From contig KK106984.1 of NCBI GenBank assembly GCA_000611775.1, forward strand, positions 2,942,952 to 3,006,951: a stretch of DNA of 64,000 nucleotides. The letters run 5' to 3'. Source of the stretch: Umbilicaria muhlenbergii (Eukaryota; Ascomycota; Lecanoromycetes; Umbilicariales; Umbilicariaceae). A model generated the notes under the pieces. The model ran no database searches. It was not told the DNA's origin and saw only the letters and a list, made by a program, of their open reading frames with translations. The translations under genes and the position numbers were made by a program. Shown piece by piece: positions 11,193-22,400 of the stretch. Every line of letters begins with the position of its first letter. Position 1 is the stretch's first letter.

Positions 11193-12263
11193 GAGATTGT
11201 CGGACTGGGCATTGCTGACTGAACGTATGTAGCGCTGAGTACCACGTGCCCCATGTTTAGAGCCGTATAAAAGTACGTGACTAAATACTGTCATAGTGTC
11301 TCTAATCGTCCACTGCAATGGCACGCCGGATCGACGTGAGAATGCAAGCTATCGAGGCCGTTGCACCGCAATCTACGATCTTGAGTCCGCAGAAGTTGGG
11401 CCATTGCTTCGAGCGACCTGGGCCAGGCAATCTCTTGGTGAAATTCGCCCCCCGATTGCATTGTCTGGTACTAGTAATTTCTTCAGTGCCGTGAGCTCCC
11501 CATCGGACCACATATTATCTCTGGATTCCTCAAGGTAAGGCAATGCGCATGCCAGTGAACAATGCAAAGCGGCTGCATCCCAAGGATCTCCGAACATTGC
11601 CAAGCCTTAGCCCGGACCGCTGTGGCTTTGTGGCTTTGTTCTAACGTCAAGTGAGCTGGCGGAGTTGGCTTCTGGGGCTCCTTTGTGAGCATCGCTACCT
11701 TACCCTACTCTTAAGGATATGTACGTACGCAATGGGACAGCTACTGCCGTTGTGAAACCATGTTCGTATGGAGATAAAATATGTCCACATCGAGGTAATG
11801 CCTAATCTCCGCAGAACGGCGCGGGTATAAGTCCAATGATGCGAGCATGCAATGTTGATCTACCTGAGCCTGCACCGTGCTCTTACACTCACGCGGAGCA
11901 ACTGACTCAGGGAAAGCTCCAAGCGTGGGGGAGAAAGATTGATCTTTGAAGAGTATTAGCCTCAGGAAGCTGCTGCAAGGCAGAGAAGATGGAGATTTGT
12001 CCAGTCATGCACTGACGTCTCTCAGCCTCAGCACCATGTCCTGATGTCACAGGTTATATTTCAATCGGCGGTCTCTGCTCTTGATTCGTAATTGGAATTA
12101 TTGCAGCTAATTATAACTATTTAACATGATGCTGAACCTTTTCTGCTCATCTAGCCCTAGGTAATGCATTATGACGCCTCATCACTAGGTACCTTATCTT
12201 ATCTTCGCACAGCTTTGGGGGGAATATATAACCCGACATTCACTATTTCTTAATGACGCCCGC
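11193..12263. other. Intergenic, nothing recognised
   Basis: Short ORFs only, in both strands. No repeat, RNA gene or family motif was seen. Confidence 0.45.
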
Positions 12264-14394
12264 TTGCCACTGACATTCAGTCTCGCGTACCCTCATCCTA
12301 GATTAGACGGGAATCTTCAAGTGAGCGATAAACGCAGTCCCGCGTTGTTAACCGCAGATTTTTCACGTGAGTGCGTACGCGTGCTGGTAACCCTTGTACA
12401 TGCCGCGCTCTATGCTAATGTAGAGGACAGGATCAAATCACGAAGCATTCCTCACTACAACACTGAATTTCTTTCTCACCACCTGCATCCCCGTTGCTAC
12501 CAGCGCGCCCTTAGACGACCGGACAGTAAAGCTGCGTTCCATCCTCAAACAATGCCAGTCACAGTGCCACTGTGGTCAACTGTCGGAAATGGCTGGGAAT
12601 GCCTTGCACGCTCTAGGTTGGAGAGAACCTACACCGGCACCTTTACCCTGCGCAACGTACAGGCTTTGGGCTATACAACCGCAGTCTCATCCGTAGAAGG
12701 ACCTTGTGAGTTTCAATTCTAACGATCTCCTCTTTACCAGGCCCTAAAGCTGACTGCTAAGCAAACTTCGCTGCCACGCCTAATTCATCAACCTAGACCG
12801 ACTCAGGACATTGCCTTCGAAAACGGTGATATCACTGATGAGCCGGTGCTCTCCGAGCTGCTCAACCACAAAGTGGACAAACTCGCGAGTAAGATCCCAA
12901 TTGCCCCTGCCTTCGGAGAATTGTCCCCAGATAAGGTCAATGATGCACGCGCCCTTCCTGAGAAGCATGGCTCGCGGTCCTCCCGGCACTTGACCTTATC
13001 ATTCTTCACCATCTATCGGCAAATATTCGCGCTTATACTCACTGTGAACATTGCGGGCCTTGTTACACTTCTTGCAATCCGAGATAATGACTATTCAGTC
13101 GCGACATTAGCAAATGTCGCCGACGCTACCGCTGTCAATGTTATGTTGAATTTATTCAACGGATTGACTAGAGTTCGATTGCTACGAAAAGTGGTGCGAA
13201 TATATAGAGGGGGGATGCCAAGCCACTAAGCAGGCGACAGTGAAAACTCAACATGTTATGGTCGCGGTTCTCATCCGACACGAGCACATCATCAATTTCC
13301 TCTTCATTACTGTCTGCTTTATATCAAAATTCACCCCTCTCTTCGTTCGAAAGAGCATCGCTAAGATCTATCATCTGGGAGGTCTCCATAGAGGCTGTGG
13401 TGTTGCGGCTTTCATCTGGTACATGATGTTCACGATTATAGCAACTGTTCAATTCGCCAAGAGAAATGCACAGCTTACCGAGAAACCGGCGATGGTTGCT
13501 ATCGCATACGTCCTAGTTGCCCTTCTGTTTGGCGTCATCTTGTCTGCACTACCACGACTTCGCCGCAACGCTCATAACCACTTTGAGGCAGTGCATCGCT
13601 TTGCCGGCTGGACTGCTTTGGCTTTCTCCTGGGTACAGATAATGGTAGTTTCCTAGACATTACGGGGACCACAGGAAAGCATATCTGTAAGATACCTCCT
13701 TGCTCAGCGCCCAGCCTTTTGGTTCTTGATGGTTACCACCGGTAGCATTATCTATCCATGGCTGCGGCTGCGCAAGGTCCGGATTCGGCCAGAATACCTT
13801 TCTGGGCATGCGGTACGCTTGCACTTCAACTACGATGTTCCAGGTCTCTGTCTCGCGATACGGGTCACCGACAATCCATTAAAGGAATGGCACGCATTCG
13901 CAACCATTCCTGGACCCAATGGCAATGGGTTTTCCATCATCATGTCGGATGCAGGGGATTGGACAAATCGATTGATACAGCAGCCACCGACTGAGCTCTG
14001 GATCCGTGGCGCTCCTACGACGAGGTTCCTCCGCTGCGCAACGATGTTCAGCCGTATCATTTTGGTCGCGACTGGCTCCGGCATTGGTCCAGCTCTTTCG
14101 CTGCTTGTGGGAAGGCCGGATCAGCATTGTCGAATCCTGTGGTCCACTCGTACTCCCGAAGTGACGTACGGAGAGGAAATCGTTCGCGCCATACATCAAG
14201 CCGACCAATATGCTGTCATTATCGATACCGATACAACTGGACGACCGGACATGGTCGCTTTGACCTACCGACTTTATATGGAATATGAAGCCGAGGCCGT
14301 GTTTGTTATTTCGAACCCTAGGTTGACGCGCAAGGTGGTTTATGGGATGGAGAGTAGGGGCATCCCGGCGTTTGGTTCCATTTGGGATTCTTGA
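12264..14394 (+). pseudogene. TmpA-like membrane flavoprotein (ferric-reductase-like), broken
   Basis: An exon about 12,264-12,692, a 48-nt intron (12,693-12,740, GTAGAA...CTAAC...CAG) and an exon from 12,741 can be joined in phase. The main part matches the fungal TmpA-type integral membrane proteins. Transmembrane helices are at about 13,010-13,080, 13,260-13,330, 13,390-13,450, 13,480-13,550 and 13,600-13,650. A PWLRLRKVRIRPE linker follows, then a FAD-binding barrel and an NAD(P)-binding motif (ATGSGIGPALSLL, near 14,070). TmpA in Aspergillus nidulans takes part in conidiation signalling. Two lesions break the gene: a 108-bp insertion at 13,145-13,252 that brings a stop and shifts the frame, and an in-frame TAG at 13,653-13,655 inside otherwise conserved sequence. 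The first exon is less certain than the rest. Confidence 0.75.
13145..13252. mobile_element. Small insertion with short inverted ends inside the TmpA-like gene
   Basis: The segment begins GTTGAATTT and ends AAACTCAAC, an imperfect 9-bp terminal inverted repeat. It is flanked by atgttat on both sides (13,138-13,144 and 13,253-13,259). Removing it together with one flank copy restores the conserved text VNVMVAVLIRHEH. The combined 115 bp is not a multiple of three and contains an in-frame TAA. It is too short to code. Family unknown. Confidence 0.6.
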
Positions 14395-14486
14395 TCCGGG
14401 GATATATCAAGGTGGAGAAAAATCCAGCTCCTCAGGAAACGCGTCGCAAGAGGGCAGACCTTTCCACAACTGCATGTAATAAGAAA

Positions 14487-14679
14487 TCATTCTGTTCCTC
14501 CAGTCAATACATAAAGAGGTCAGATTAATGTAATACTTTATAATCAGTGTGCGTTCACCTTGCGAGTTGCGCATGGCACACGGCTCAATGTCGTGCTTGC
14601 AGCTAGCGTATGTTTGCCCTTCTCGCACTTGCCAGCAAAGGGAACACACAGATCGACTGTTATCCACGAGATTCGACAT
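14487..14679 (-). CDS. Possible 43-aa Cys-rich microprotein, two exons
   Basis: Exon 1 (14,679-14,559) encodes SVCSLCWQVREGQTYASCKH followed by DIEPC. A 61-nt intron (GTGAAC...CTGAC...GAG) leads to a short exon 14,497-14,487 that ends in TGA. The Cys/His spacing resembles a small zinc-binding knuckle and is similar in style to the ORF at 15,251-15,427. The call rests on composition and a plausible intron only. Confidence 0.33.
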
Positions 14680-15250
14680 TTTAGATTCGCGAAACTTGGT
14701 TGCCGATGCAATGTCGAGGCAGAACTTTATGTTCGGTTGTGCAAGATCCTGCGTAGCTGTTTGCGGCTTTCTTTGTCCTTGTTGCAATGGAAATAGTGTC
14801 TCATTGAGCGTTGCGAATTATCTGTGTTGTTGACACCAACTGGCTTCGCAAGCCGCATGCAGCTTTCTTTATTAAAACCCTGAAGTTGGGCTCCGCTCTC
14901 ACTCTGTCTGATTCCATCTGTTCCTTGATGCAGCTGGACGATTATATGGTTTCGATGGCCTTCTGCTATCGAGGACACGATAGAGGAACCAACCCTTGAC
15001 GTTGCATTTCTAATAGTGTCATTGTTTCTTTGTTATCGCCTTTGTCCACAATGGTAAGGGAACAATGCCTTTGTATACTTTCTTTCACTGTTAACTCCGC
15101 TTTTCTATAATAAGGTCCCTCGGTACAATTTAGATCATCACTTCCCAGTCACCTCTCTAACCCACACCAACAGCCAAATCACAAACTCATTTCGACTAAT
15201 CACCGAAGCTACTCTCTCACTCAGGCCAGCCTCAAAAAGAGCACCCAATC
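14680..15250. other. Upstream region of the 58-aa Cys-rich ORF
   Basis: No gene recognised. A TATA-like TATAATAA lies near 15,106, about 145 bp before the ORF, and the last 100 bp are a C/A-rich leader typical of expressed fungal genes. Confidence 0.4.
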
Positions 15251-15427
15251 ATGGCGCCCAGTCGTCCCAACATGTGGTCCTGCTGCTGCTGCGACTACCA
15301 GAACTACGGCGACACGGTCTACTGTAGACAATGTGGGCACAACACATTGGGCTGCGATGAGTGTTTCTCGTACTTTCGCGCGGTCGGGGCTAAGCTGAGG
15401 GGGTTCTTTTGCGGGCGCGGGAATTGA
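15251..15427 (+). CDS. 58-aa Cys-rich, zinc-knuckle-like microprotein
   Basis: The frame starts MAPSRPNMWSCCCCDYQNYG and contains 11 Cys, with pairs CRQCGH and CDECF spaced as in small fungal W-C-x2-C ... C-x2-C-x-H ... C-x2-C proteins, which are widespread and unstudied. A pyrimidine/CAA-rich leader precedes the ATG. There is no signal peptide, so it is probably intracellular and metal-binding (inference). The ORF is short but its composition is not random. Confidence 0.62.
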   Translation: MAPSRPNMWSCCCCDYQNYGDTVYCRQCGHNTLGCDECFSYFRAVGAKLRGFFCGRGN

Positions 15428-16317
15428 GTAGGTGGTGCATTGAGGGAGTGGAGAAGAAAGGAGATGGTGGCGCTGGAATTGGGGGGTGTATATAGGGGGG
15501 AGGTTTCTTAATATTGTTGCTCCTTGAATATATATATATATGCGGGCATACTTTTGTGAATCACATCAGCTCCCTTTTGAACTGTGACTGTAACGTAGTG
15601 GAGAGCAGTTGTAGGAACAAAATAAGTGGAAATCCCTAGTTGCCATTCCCCTTCATAATTAACACCGAAAATAATGTTTGCAAAAACTTAGTAAAGTTAT
15701 AGAAATCCATGGCTTATGTCGCCTTTCGGTTTAAACAGCCCATAAAACCCGAGATGCTACGTATGTAGATGAGAAGAACTACTGCGTTACTGATTGAACG
15801 CTGAGAGGAAAGCCGACACGGCGGCAGGAAGTAGCTTTGAAACTTCGCTGTGCCATCCTTGGCCGCAGCTAGGAGGTTAGTACTCAGCTGGGCGGCGAAA
15901 GAGTACTGCAACATTAGAGGGCAACTCCCGGAGTTATTGACGCGAGCCACAGCGGCTTAGATCCTGAAGAAACTTCCGAAGCCGGGACAGATAGGGGCAG
16001 CAATATCTAAACCTCTGTGTCAGCGCCATACGATCTTTCGTTGCGAGTTACTCTATATATCATTACTAACTGCATAGATGTAACTGTGATGTTCACTTCT
16101 TTAGTTGTATTTAATAGCGGCAAATATCCCCCGAGTACCCCCTTTTTTTTTTTCTTTCCGGGGAGTACCCCTGAATTAAACCCCGCTGTCACTGCCGCTA
16201 GTTCATGAAGCCTGCACTTGATAAACTCTCATTTCCCTCAACCCTTTCATTTTTCACTAAACTCACCTTCCTACCGTAAACCAAGCTTCTAGAATAACCT
16301 CAGTTGACAGTCACAAT
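15428..16317. other. Intergenic flank of the Gypsy-1 block
   Basis: AT-rich non-coding DNA with a (TA)n run near 15,530 and a poly-T tract near 16,142 between two AGTACCCC motifs. No gene was recognised. Confidence 0.4.
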
Positions 16318-16355
16318 ATGTCTTGCAACCTCAAATGTCTCAATTGCTGTGGGAA
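16318..16355 (+). pseudogene. Possible Cys-rich ORF start cut by the Gypsy-1 LTR
   Basis: An ATG at 16,318 begins MSCNLKCLNCCGN, a Cys pattern like the microprotein at 15,251. The codons run straight into the LTR at 16,356. No matching continuation was seen beyond the other LTR at 31,324. It could be chance. Confidence 0.22.
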
Positions 16356-16658
16356 TGTCAGGGCCACCATATATATAGTACGACAGTACGACACTATGGT
16401 ACGACACTATGGTACGACACTATAGTACGACACTATGGTACGACACTATAGCTTAGATATGATGACTCAGCGCCTAGCGCCTTGGCATCAAGTGAAAACT
16501 CTTTGCAAACAGGTGCAGAAACCTGCTTCCTCAGTGATCAGTTTTGCCACTGAATAAAAGACGTATAACCATTGCATTGACCTCATCATGACTATATTGC
16601 CTATGACACCCTGTTCAAACATCACTATGACACTCTGTTGTACACCTCACCTCTTACA
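16356..16658 (+). repeat. Gypsy-1 5' LTR
   Basis: 303 bp, TGTCAG...CTTACA. Its first 100 bp keep CpGs, including a short tandem array of the unit tacgacactatgg. Its inner end is mutated (CG to TG/CA) relative to the 3' LTR. Confidence 0.88.
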
Positions 16659-18201
16659 TACTGATCACTCAGTACCTTCAGGCGAACGGTCACGTCAGAA
16701 GCAAATAAGACATGATGACATCAACACTTCAATCTCATCAGGTCAGTGAAGCAGTCAATTAAGTTGAATCAGAGCCTTCAATTAACAGGTTTACATTATC
16801 AGCTGTTGACATTCTTGCTTCTGACATTGTCAATGACAATGATGAACATATCAATGCAGGTAACTTTGATGACTTCATTAATGATCTTGAAGCAGTCACT
16901 GCCCACAATCAGGAAGTCATTGAGCATCAGTGACTACAATTATGACACATATGACAAGAAATTGAGTTTGAGGATAATAAAAAAAAGCTTCAGAAGCTCA
17001 ATCAACACCTGTAAGAAGATTCTTTAATTATAATAAACTCAAGGAACAACACAAGTTCATCACATGAATTATGATGTTAAGTTATGACAGACATCACACC
17101 TTCCCCTTTTCAACATCTTATAAAGTCATGAGAGCCTCATCTCTATGCAGGAGGTGTTAAAGTCATGAGATGAAAACTTCAAAAATATCTGAATGAAATC
17201 AATCAGAATCAGGAGTTAATGTCAGAGTAATTCTTTATTGAATAAGATTTCATCATTTAAGCAGGCACCTACCTTGAGAAAATAATCATGAGTGACTGAT
17301 GAAAGTAAAAAGAGCAGCATGATCACATTTAAATCATTTATGACAACTTTTTAAAGATTTTAAAGAAGAACTTATCTTCTGATGAAGATATGAATGAATG
17401 AAATATCATCATCTTCAATGCAGTTGAATCTTATAATCATGATATAATCATCTTTTGATATGATAAATTATCAGAACTTTACTGCTTCCTTTCAGCTTCA
17501 CATAAGGAAATCAGTGAGATGCTCATTTAAGATCACTGATGATCAAGACTTCCTCATCATGTCTTGATTGAATTATGATGTTGAGATTCAACGCAGGTTG
17601 CAAGACAGTCAGTGCAGGAAATTTCAACACATCTTGACATCATCATCAATCATGAACTGTTCTGAAGCTGCTCAGACATCAAAAAGGATCATTAAAGCAA
17701 AACTGACAATAATAACAAAAGTACAACACAGATGTCATATTATGACAGAAAAGAATTTCTCATCAAATAATAAACAACCTGCACTCAATTCACTCAATTC
17801 AGCTGTGAAAGAGGAAACAACTCATGAGGTTTTTATCATGAAAGTGACTGCAATCAGAGTCAGAATCTTAATCATATATTAATCACTGAAGGAGCAATTA
17901 TGATGATGACATGAATATTCACAACCTCCTCATATTGACAAGGAGACTTCATCTCAAGGAATGAAGTGAATGCACAAAGGTCAGCAGATCTCTGCATTAA
18001 ATGTGAAGTCATTAATCACTGAATAAATGATTATATGACTGAATGATCTACAGTCATCTTCACTGCAGTTAATGTGAATAAATGATTCACAGATCACCTT
18101 CAGTTTACTTCATTATTAATTATTGATGATATCTCACGTCTGATATCAGAGCAACTAGAGGTGAAACTGCATATAATGACAATGAGTGATATGATGAGCA
18201 A
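16659..18201 (+). pseudogene. Gypsy-1 gag region, decayed
   Basis: Translation in the sense frame gives a hydrophilic, helix-rich gag-like protein (for example HINAGNFDDFINDLEAV near 16,850) broken by many TGA/TAA stops. Nothing can be read continuously. The gag call comes from position between LTR and pol and from composition. The hAT target site ends this half of the element. Confidence 0.55.
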
Positions 18202-18383
18202 ATCTCCACTATGGTGGCTGTTGAGATGAGACAAGATTAAATTTCTAGTCCCTGTCCTGTCTCAGTCTCATCTCATCTCAGTGATGATTTTTCAGTTTCA
18301 TCCTGATCCTGTTGACAGAATGAGACAGGAATAGTTTTATTGTCTCTGCATCATTAATACATCATGATGACAGTAACTTAAGC

Positions 18384-19057
18384 CTAACCTAAAGAGGCTT
18401 GATACAATATTACATTAAGATAGACATCATTTAAGGAGTCATCAGTTTACATTTCATAATAGATTGTTACATTTGATCATTAGAACCTCTCACTTTCAAA
18501 GAAGAATATCATGTATCCTTCTGCTGCTTCTTGCAGTGCCTTCAACGTGATACGCTGTATCTGAAAGCTCATGTCCTCAGTAGGCATCATTCCAGCCATG
18601 ATCTCATGAACAATTCTACTGAATGAGGCTTTTGAAATGAGGAGATCTGTCAACTTTTGATATCATTTGATTTCACGCAGCGCTTAAACTGTACAATCAT
18701 TGAGATAGATCATTAGAATTGATTGTTACTATGCTGATATAACTTACCACCAGGCCGTGCAGCAGGTTTAAGCATTGTAAGCTTTTCAGTTAAATGTGAA
18801 GTTCCTGCTGCTCTTGCAGTGGCATCAGCTGTTCTTCATGCATGAATATCAATATGATACTGTGCCAGGCGCTGTTGATAATTGGTGATGAGGATGACAG
18901 TGATGGCAGTGATGACTTGTGCGTTGGTTTTCTTCTTCCTAGAATTGGCCTTGGCCTTGGCCTTGGCGTGCGCAGCATGAGCTGAACCAGCTTTTGCTTT
19001 TGCTTTTGCAGCAGTCTTTCCACCAGTTACTGAGGCTTTTCAGGGTGCTTTGATCAT
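18384..19057 (-). pseudogene. Histone H3-like gene relic carried by the hAT element
   Basis: Exon 1 is 19,057-18,748 and exon 2 runs from 18,688, with a 59-nt intron (GTAAGT...TTCTAATGAT...CAG) that joins in phase. Across the junction the protein reads RPGV*ALREIK*YQK, matching the canonical H3 aN-helix RPGTVALREIRRYQK without a gap; the second stop is TGA where H3 has Arg (CGA to TGA). Next come LTDLLISKASFSRIVHEI (helix 1), KALQEAAEGY (helix 2) and NVTIYYEM (VTIMPKDI-like, before helix 3). Spacing between EI and ALQE is 20 residues against 16 in canonical H3, a longer loop 1 as in CenH3-type variants. The N-tail is about 60 residues longer, Lys/Ala-rich, with TGGK. The gene lies on the strand opposite the transposase. 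It is dead here, with about seven in-frame stops. Confidence 0.82.
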
Positions 19058-19079
19058 TATTTGTTTCATTCATGTCATT

Positions 19080-19671
19080 CTGAAATGTTAGAAATGATTG
19101 TTATGTTGAGAATACAGAACCTACATGTTATGAACTGATGATTTATTGTGATAATGAATGATGTTGAGATCATAAAGTGAGTGAAGGTGATTGTGAATAA
19201 TGTTGAGATCACTGAAATGTTAGAAATGATCATTATGTTGAGAATACAGAACCTACATGTTATGAACTGATGATTTATTGTGATAGTGAATGATGTTGAG
19301 ATCATAATAAAGTGAGTGAAGATGATTATGAATGATGTTGAGATCATAAAGTGAGTGAAGGTGATTGTGAATAATGTTGAGATCACTGAAATGTTAGAAA
19401 TGATCATTATGTTGAGAATACAGAACCTACATGTTATGAACTGATGATTTATTGTGATAGTGAATGATGTTGAGATCATAATAAAGTGAGTGAAGATGAT
19501 TATGAATGATGTTGAGATCATAAAGTGAGTGAAGGTGATTGTGAATAATGTTGAGATCACTGAAATGTTAGAAATGATCATTATGTTGAGAATACAGAAC
19601 CTACATGTTATGAACTGATGATTTATTGTGATAGTGAATGATGTTGAGATCATAAAGTGAGTGAAGGTCAT
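19080..19671. repeat. Tandem array, about 174-bp units
   Basis: Units start with ctgaaatgtt at 19,080, 19,212, 19,386 and 19,560. The middle two are 174 bp and nearly identical, the first is 132 bp and the last is partial. Each unit contains sub-repeats of gatgttgagatcataaagtgagtg. The array lies just upstream of the H3-like gene's start and creates a spurious 198-codon minus-strand ORF. Confidence 0.9.
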
Positions 19672-19971
19672 GATGTTATTTCAGTGTCATGTGCTTTTAC
19701 ACTAAGCTTAAAGTGTGCATCAATAAGATCATGTTGACATCACCCTCACCTCAAATTCCTGTCACCCCTCAACTCAATCACTCACATTTTTATAAATTGT
19801 TTATCTCTTGACCTGCAAGCAGTCTTCTCATCAGTCATTGAATGCACATCTTTTACTCATGATATTTCATGTCCTGACCTTTGTGATGAGCCTCATGACT
19901 CTCATGATGCACATTCTAGCCCTTATGATCAGTCAGCTCAGTCTGCTCTACTAAGGATGAGTGTTACCCCT

Positions 19972-20225
19972 GTTGAAGAAGGCTTCATTAGTGAGTTTTA
20001 ACTTCTTTTATTAAAAAAGATGATATAATGATCTGTTGACTAATTATACATGACAGGCCTTGTAGAACTCTCATTATCATCAGCTTAAAAAAGTGATTCT
20101 CAAGCTACCTCTGTTGCAGAAGTCTTCACTAATGAGTTTTAACATTTCTTATTTTAACAAGATGTTATAATGATTTATTGACTGATTATACATGACAGGC
20201 CTTGCTGAATGCTCCTCATCATCAG
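19972..20225. repeat. Two-copy duplication of about 115 bp
   Basis: The segment from gaagaaggcttcattagtga to catgacaggccttg (19,976-20,060) recurs from about 20,117 to 20,206 with only scattered differences. Each copy has a GTGAGT/ATGAGT-like donor, an internal TATAATGAT and a CATGACAG acceptor, so an exon-intron unit seems to have been duplicated. Confidence 0.65.
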
Positions 20226-21809
20226 TGCAAGTGAGTGAGTCCCTCATGATGACATCATCAATGAAAAAACACACTCATACAGCGCAATCTGATGATGAGA
20301 ATGTGCAAACTGAGCAAATTTTAAACTCTTCAACACCCCCTGTTCTTACTACCCCTCATAAGCCGCGCACAAAGCGAATAAAGACTGAAGTGAATAGTGA
20401 TATTAGCAGTTTTCAAATAAAGATCAGTAGGTATTCTAATGATTTATTGTAATGAAATCACTAACCATGCATTCTTAGCGCTCAAAACGCTTAATAGGTA
20501 TACAAAACCTTCAATTTATATTAAAGGTGAAGAAGAAATGTTCATAATGAAAAAGGTTCAAGCAAAAGCGGCTGTCAAGGCAGTAAACAGGACTGTTGAA
20601 GCGCCTATGAAAGACCTCACAGATTTCAGCCTGAAAAAGACTGCTGACTCATACTTCACAACATCTCAGAAGGTGATTGAGGCGCATGAACTTCATCATG
20701 AGAGGATGCAGGATCCTGATGAGGCAGTGTTATTGAGAGCTGATGATCATGATTGAGCTGCTGTCTTTCAAGCTAGGAAAAAGCTAAGGCTTACTGATGC
20801 GTGGAAAGCTGTCAACTCAGCAGATCAAAAGGCTATGAAAGAGAAGTGTCAACTAAATGTTCTGACAGATTGTTTTAATACTGATGAAAGTGATATGTGT
20901 TTTTCTTTCTACATTTTGATTCAGAAATCAACTCACAAATGATAACTGAATTCTTTCAAGTGCAACATGAGCAACAGCTGCATCATGCAGCATATTAAGC
21001 ACAACAGGAAGAGAAATGAGAGCATGCAGAAGTTCTCAGCACAATAAAAACATTAAGAGAAGATCATGAATCTGCATCTGAGTCATTTGTCTTTATGATA
21101 ATATTATAATGATCTCTTGTAATGATCACGCATGCTTATGACTATGCAGGATTCAAAAGATGATGAATATCAGAGAATTGTCACCACCAGACTTGCTGTC
21201 TCTGTGAAGCATTATGAATGAATCACTTGAATTAATGATCTTCAAGACCTAATTGATGCTGAAGATCCTGACTCAGCTGACATCATGAGAAAGTTTCATA
21301 AGCAGATTATGAACTCAGATCATATTGAAGATTCAGAAGAGCAGTCAGTGCAGGTCTTTTACATTTTAACATTTCATTATAATGATACTTATTCAAAACT
21401 GTTTAATTATCTGTACTCTGCTCTGAGACAACAGGTTCTGAAGAAGGACGTTATCATGATTGCTGACTCACAGGTCAAGACAGTTCATACAGAGTCATCT
21501 GAAGCATACTTTAATGAGGATGATCAAATGTCTGATTTCATAATCAAAGAGTCATCTGAAATTCTTAAGGGGGATGATAATGAGGATGATGCTGATCTTC
21601 CCTCAATTACTACAGGCTCTGATGACTTCATTCAGCATCTTGAAGCTGTTTTTGCCCCTGACAACAATAGTATCCTCATAGAGAGTGAGGTAGCTACAGG
21701 ATATGAGGAGGAAGAGCTTAAGAATGAAAATGTGAGTAATGCAAATGCAAGTGATGCAAATGCAGGTGATGCAAATGCAGATGATGCAGATGATGCAGAT
21801 GATGAGTAA
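20192..21809 (+). pseudogene. hAT accessory open region (not transposase), unknown protein
   Basis: Three long segments in this stretch are open despite heavy mutation: 20,192-20,450, 20,440-20,756 and 21,285-21,809. They are separated by intron-like gaps with CAG/TAG acceptors and the shared TCTAATGAT motif. Readable parts are hydrophilic: a PHKPRTKRIKTEV nuclear-signal-like patch, a Lys/Ala-rich helix (MKKVQAKAAVKAVNRTV) and an acidic C-terminus with an Asn-Ala-Asp repeat ending at 21,809. It precedes the BED-finger transposase on the same strand. It may be the transposase N-terminal part or a second gene. I recognise no family. Confidence 0.5.
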
Positions 21810-22400
21810 ATGAATGAATCAGAGTCTGAATCTTAATGAAGTAGACAAGCATTATCTGACATGATCAGACATTTTCAAGGATGTTGACTGTTCAACAAAT
21901 GTTAAAAACATCAATCAGACTGTGTGATTCATCAGGTGACATTGATCATCATAATCATGCATTAAAATTACTTTTTCAGAATAGTCTAGTCTTTAGTTCA
22001 ATGCATGTATGTACTTTCTTAATTAAGTGATTAAAATTCAAGCTCTGCTCAAATAAACTGTTTGATTCAAAGGGCTTTCTGTATTCTCATACCCTTTAAC
22101 ATCATTATTCATCTTAAGACAGCATGACTTCTTCACAATTTACTCTTACTTCTGAAGATGACTGAGCTTCAGCTTCACAGTCAACTTCTGCTGACCTCTT
22201 ATTTATCACTGAACCATCATCAGCATGTCTTTTATGAAACAGAAAGGGTGACTATGTTCTCTGAACCTTTGAGTTTCATGATGAATTCAAAGAGTGGTGA
22301 GAGAGAATGAAATGAGGTCAGGATACACTCAAGAAGATGACAAGATACAAGTCTGTTCTCTGAGATAATACAAAGTGAAAGGCTCTGCTGTGAGCATCAT

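Noticed and set aside
13145-13252. Insertion in the TmpA-like gene read as a normal intron
   Set aside because: No GT..AG pair that matches the phase restores the conserved text; flanking direct repeats and inverted ends fit an insertion better. RNA data could still overturn this.
19075-19671. 198-codon minus-strand ORF with repeated hydrophobic text
   Set aside because: It is a by-product of a tandem array whose unit is a multiple of three; not a gene.
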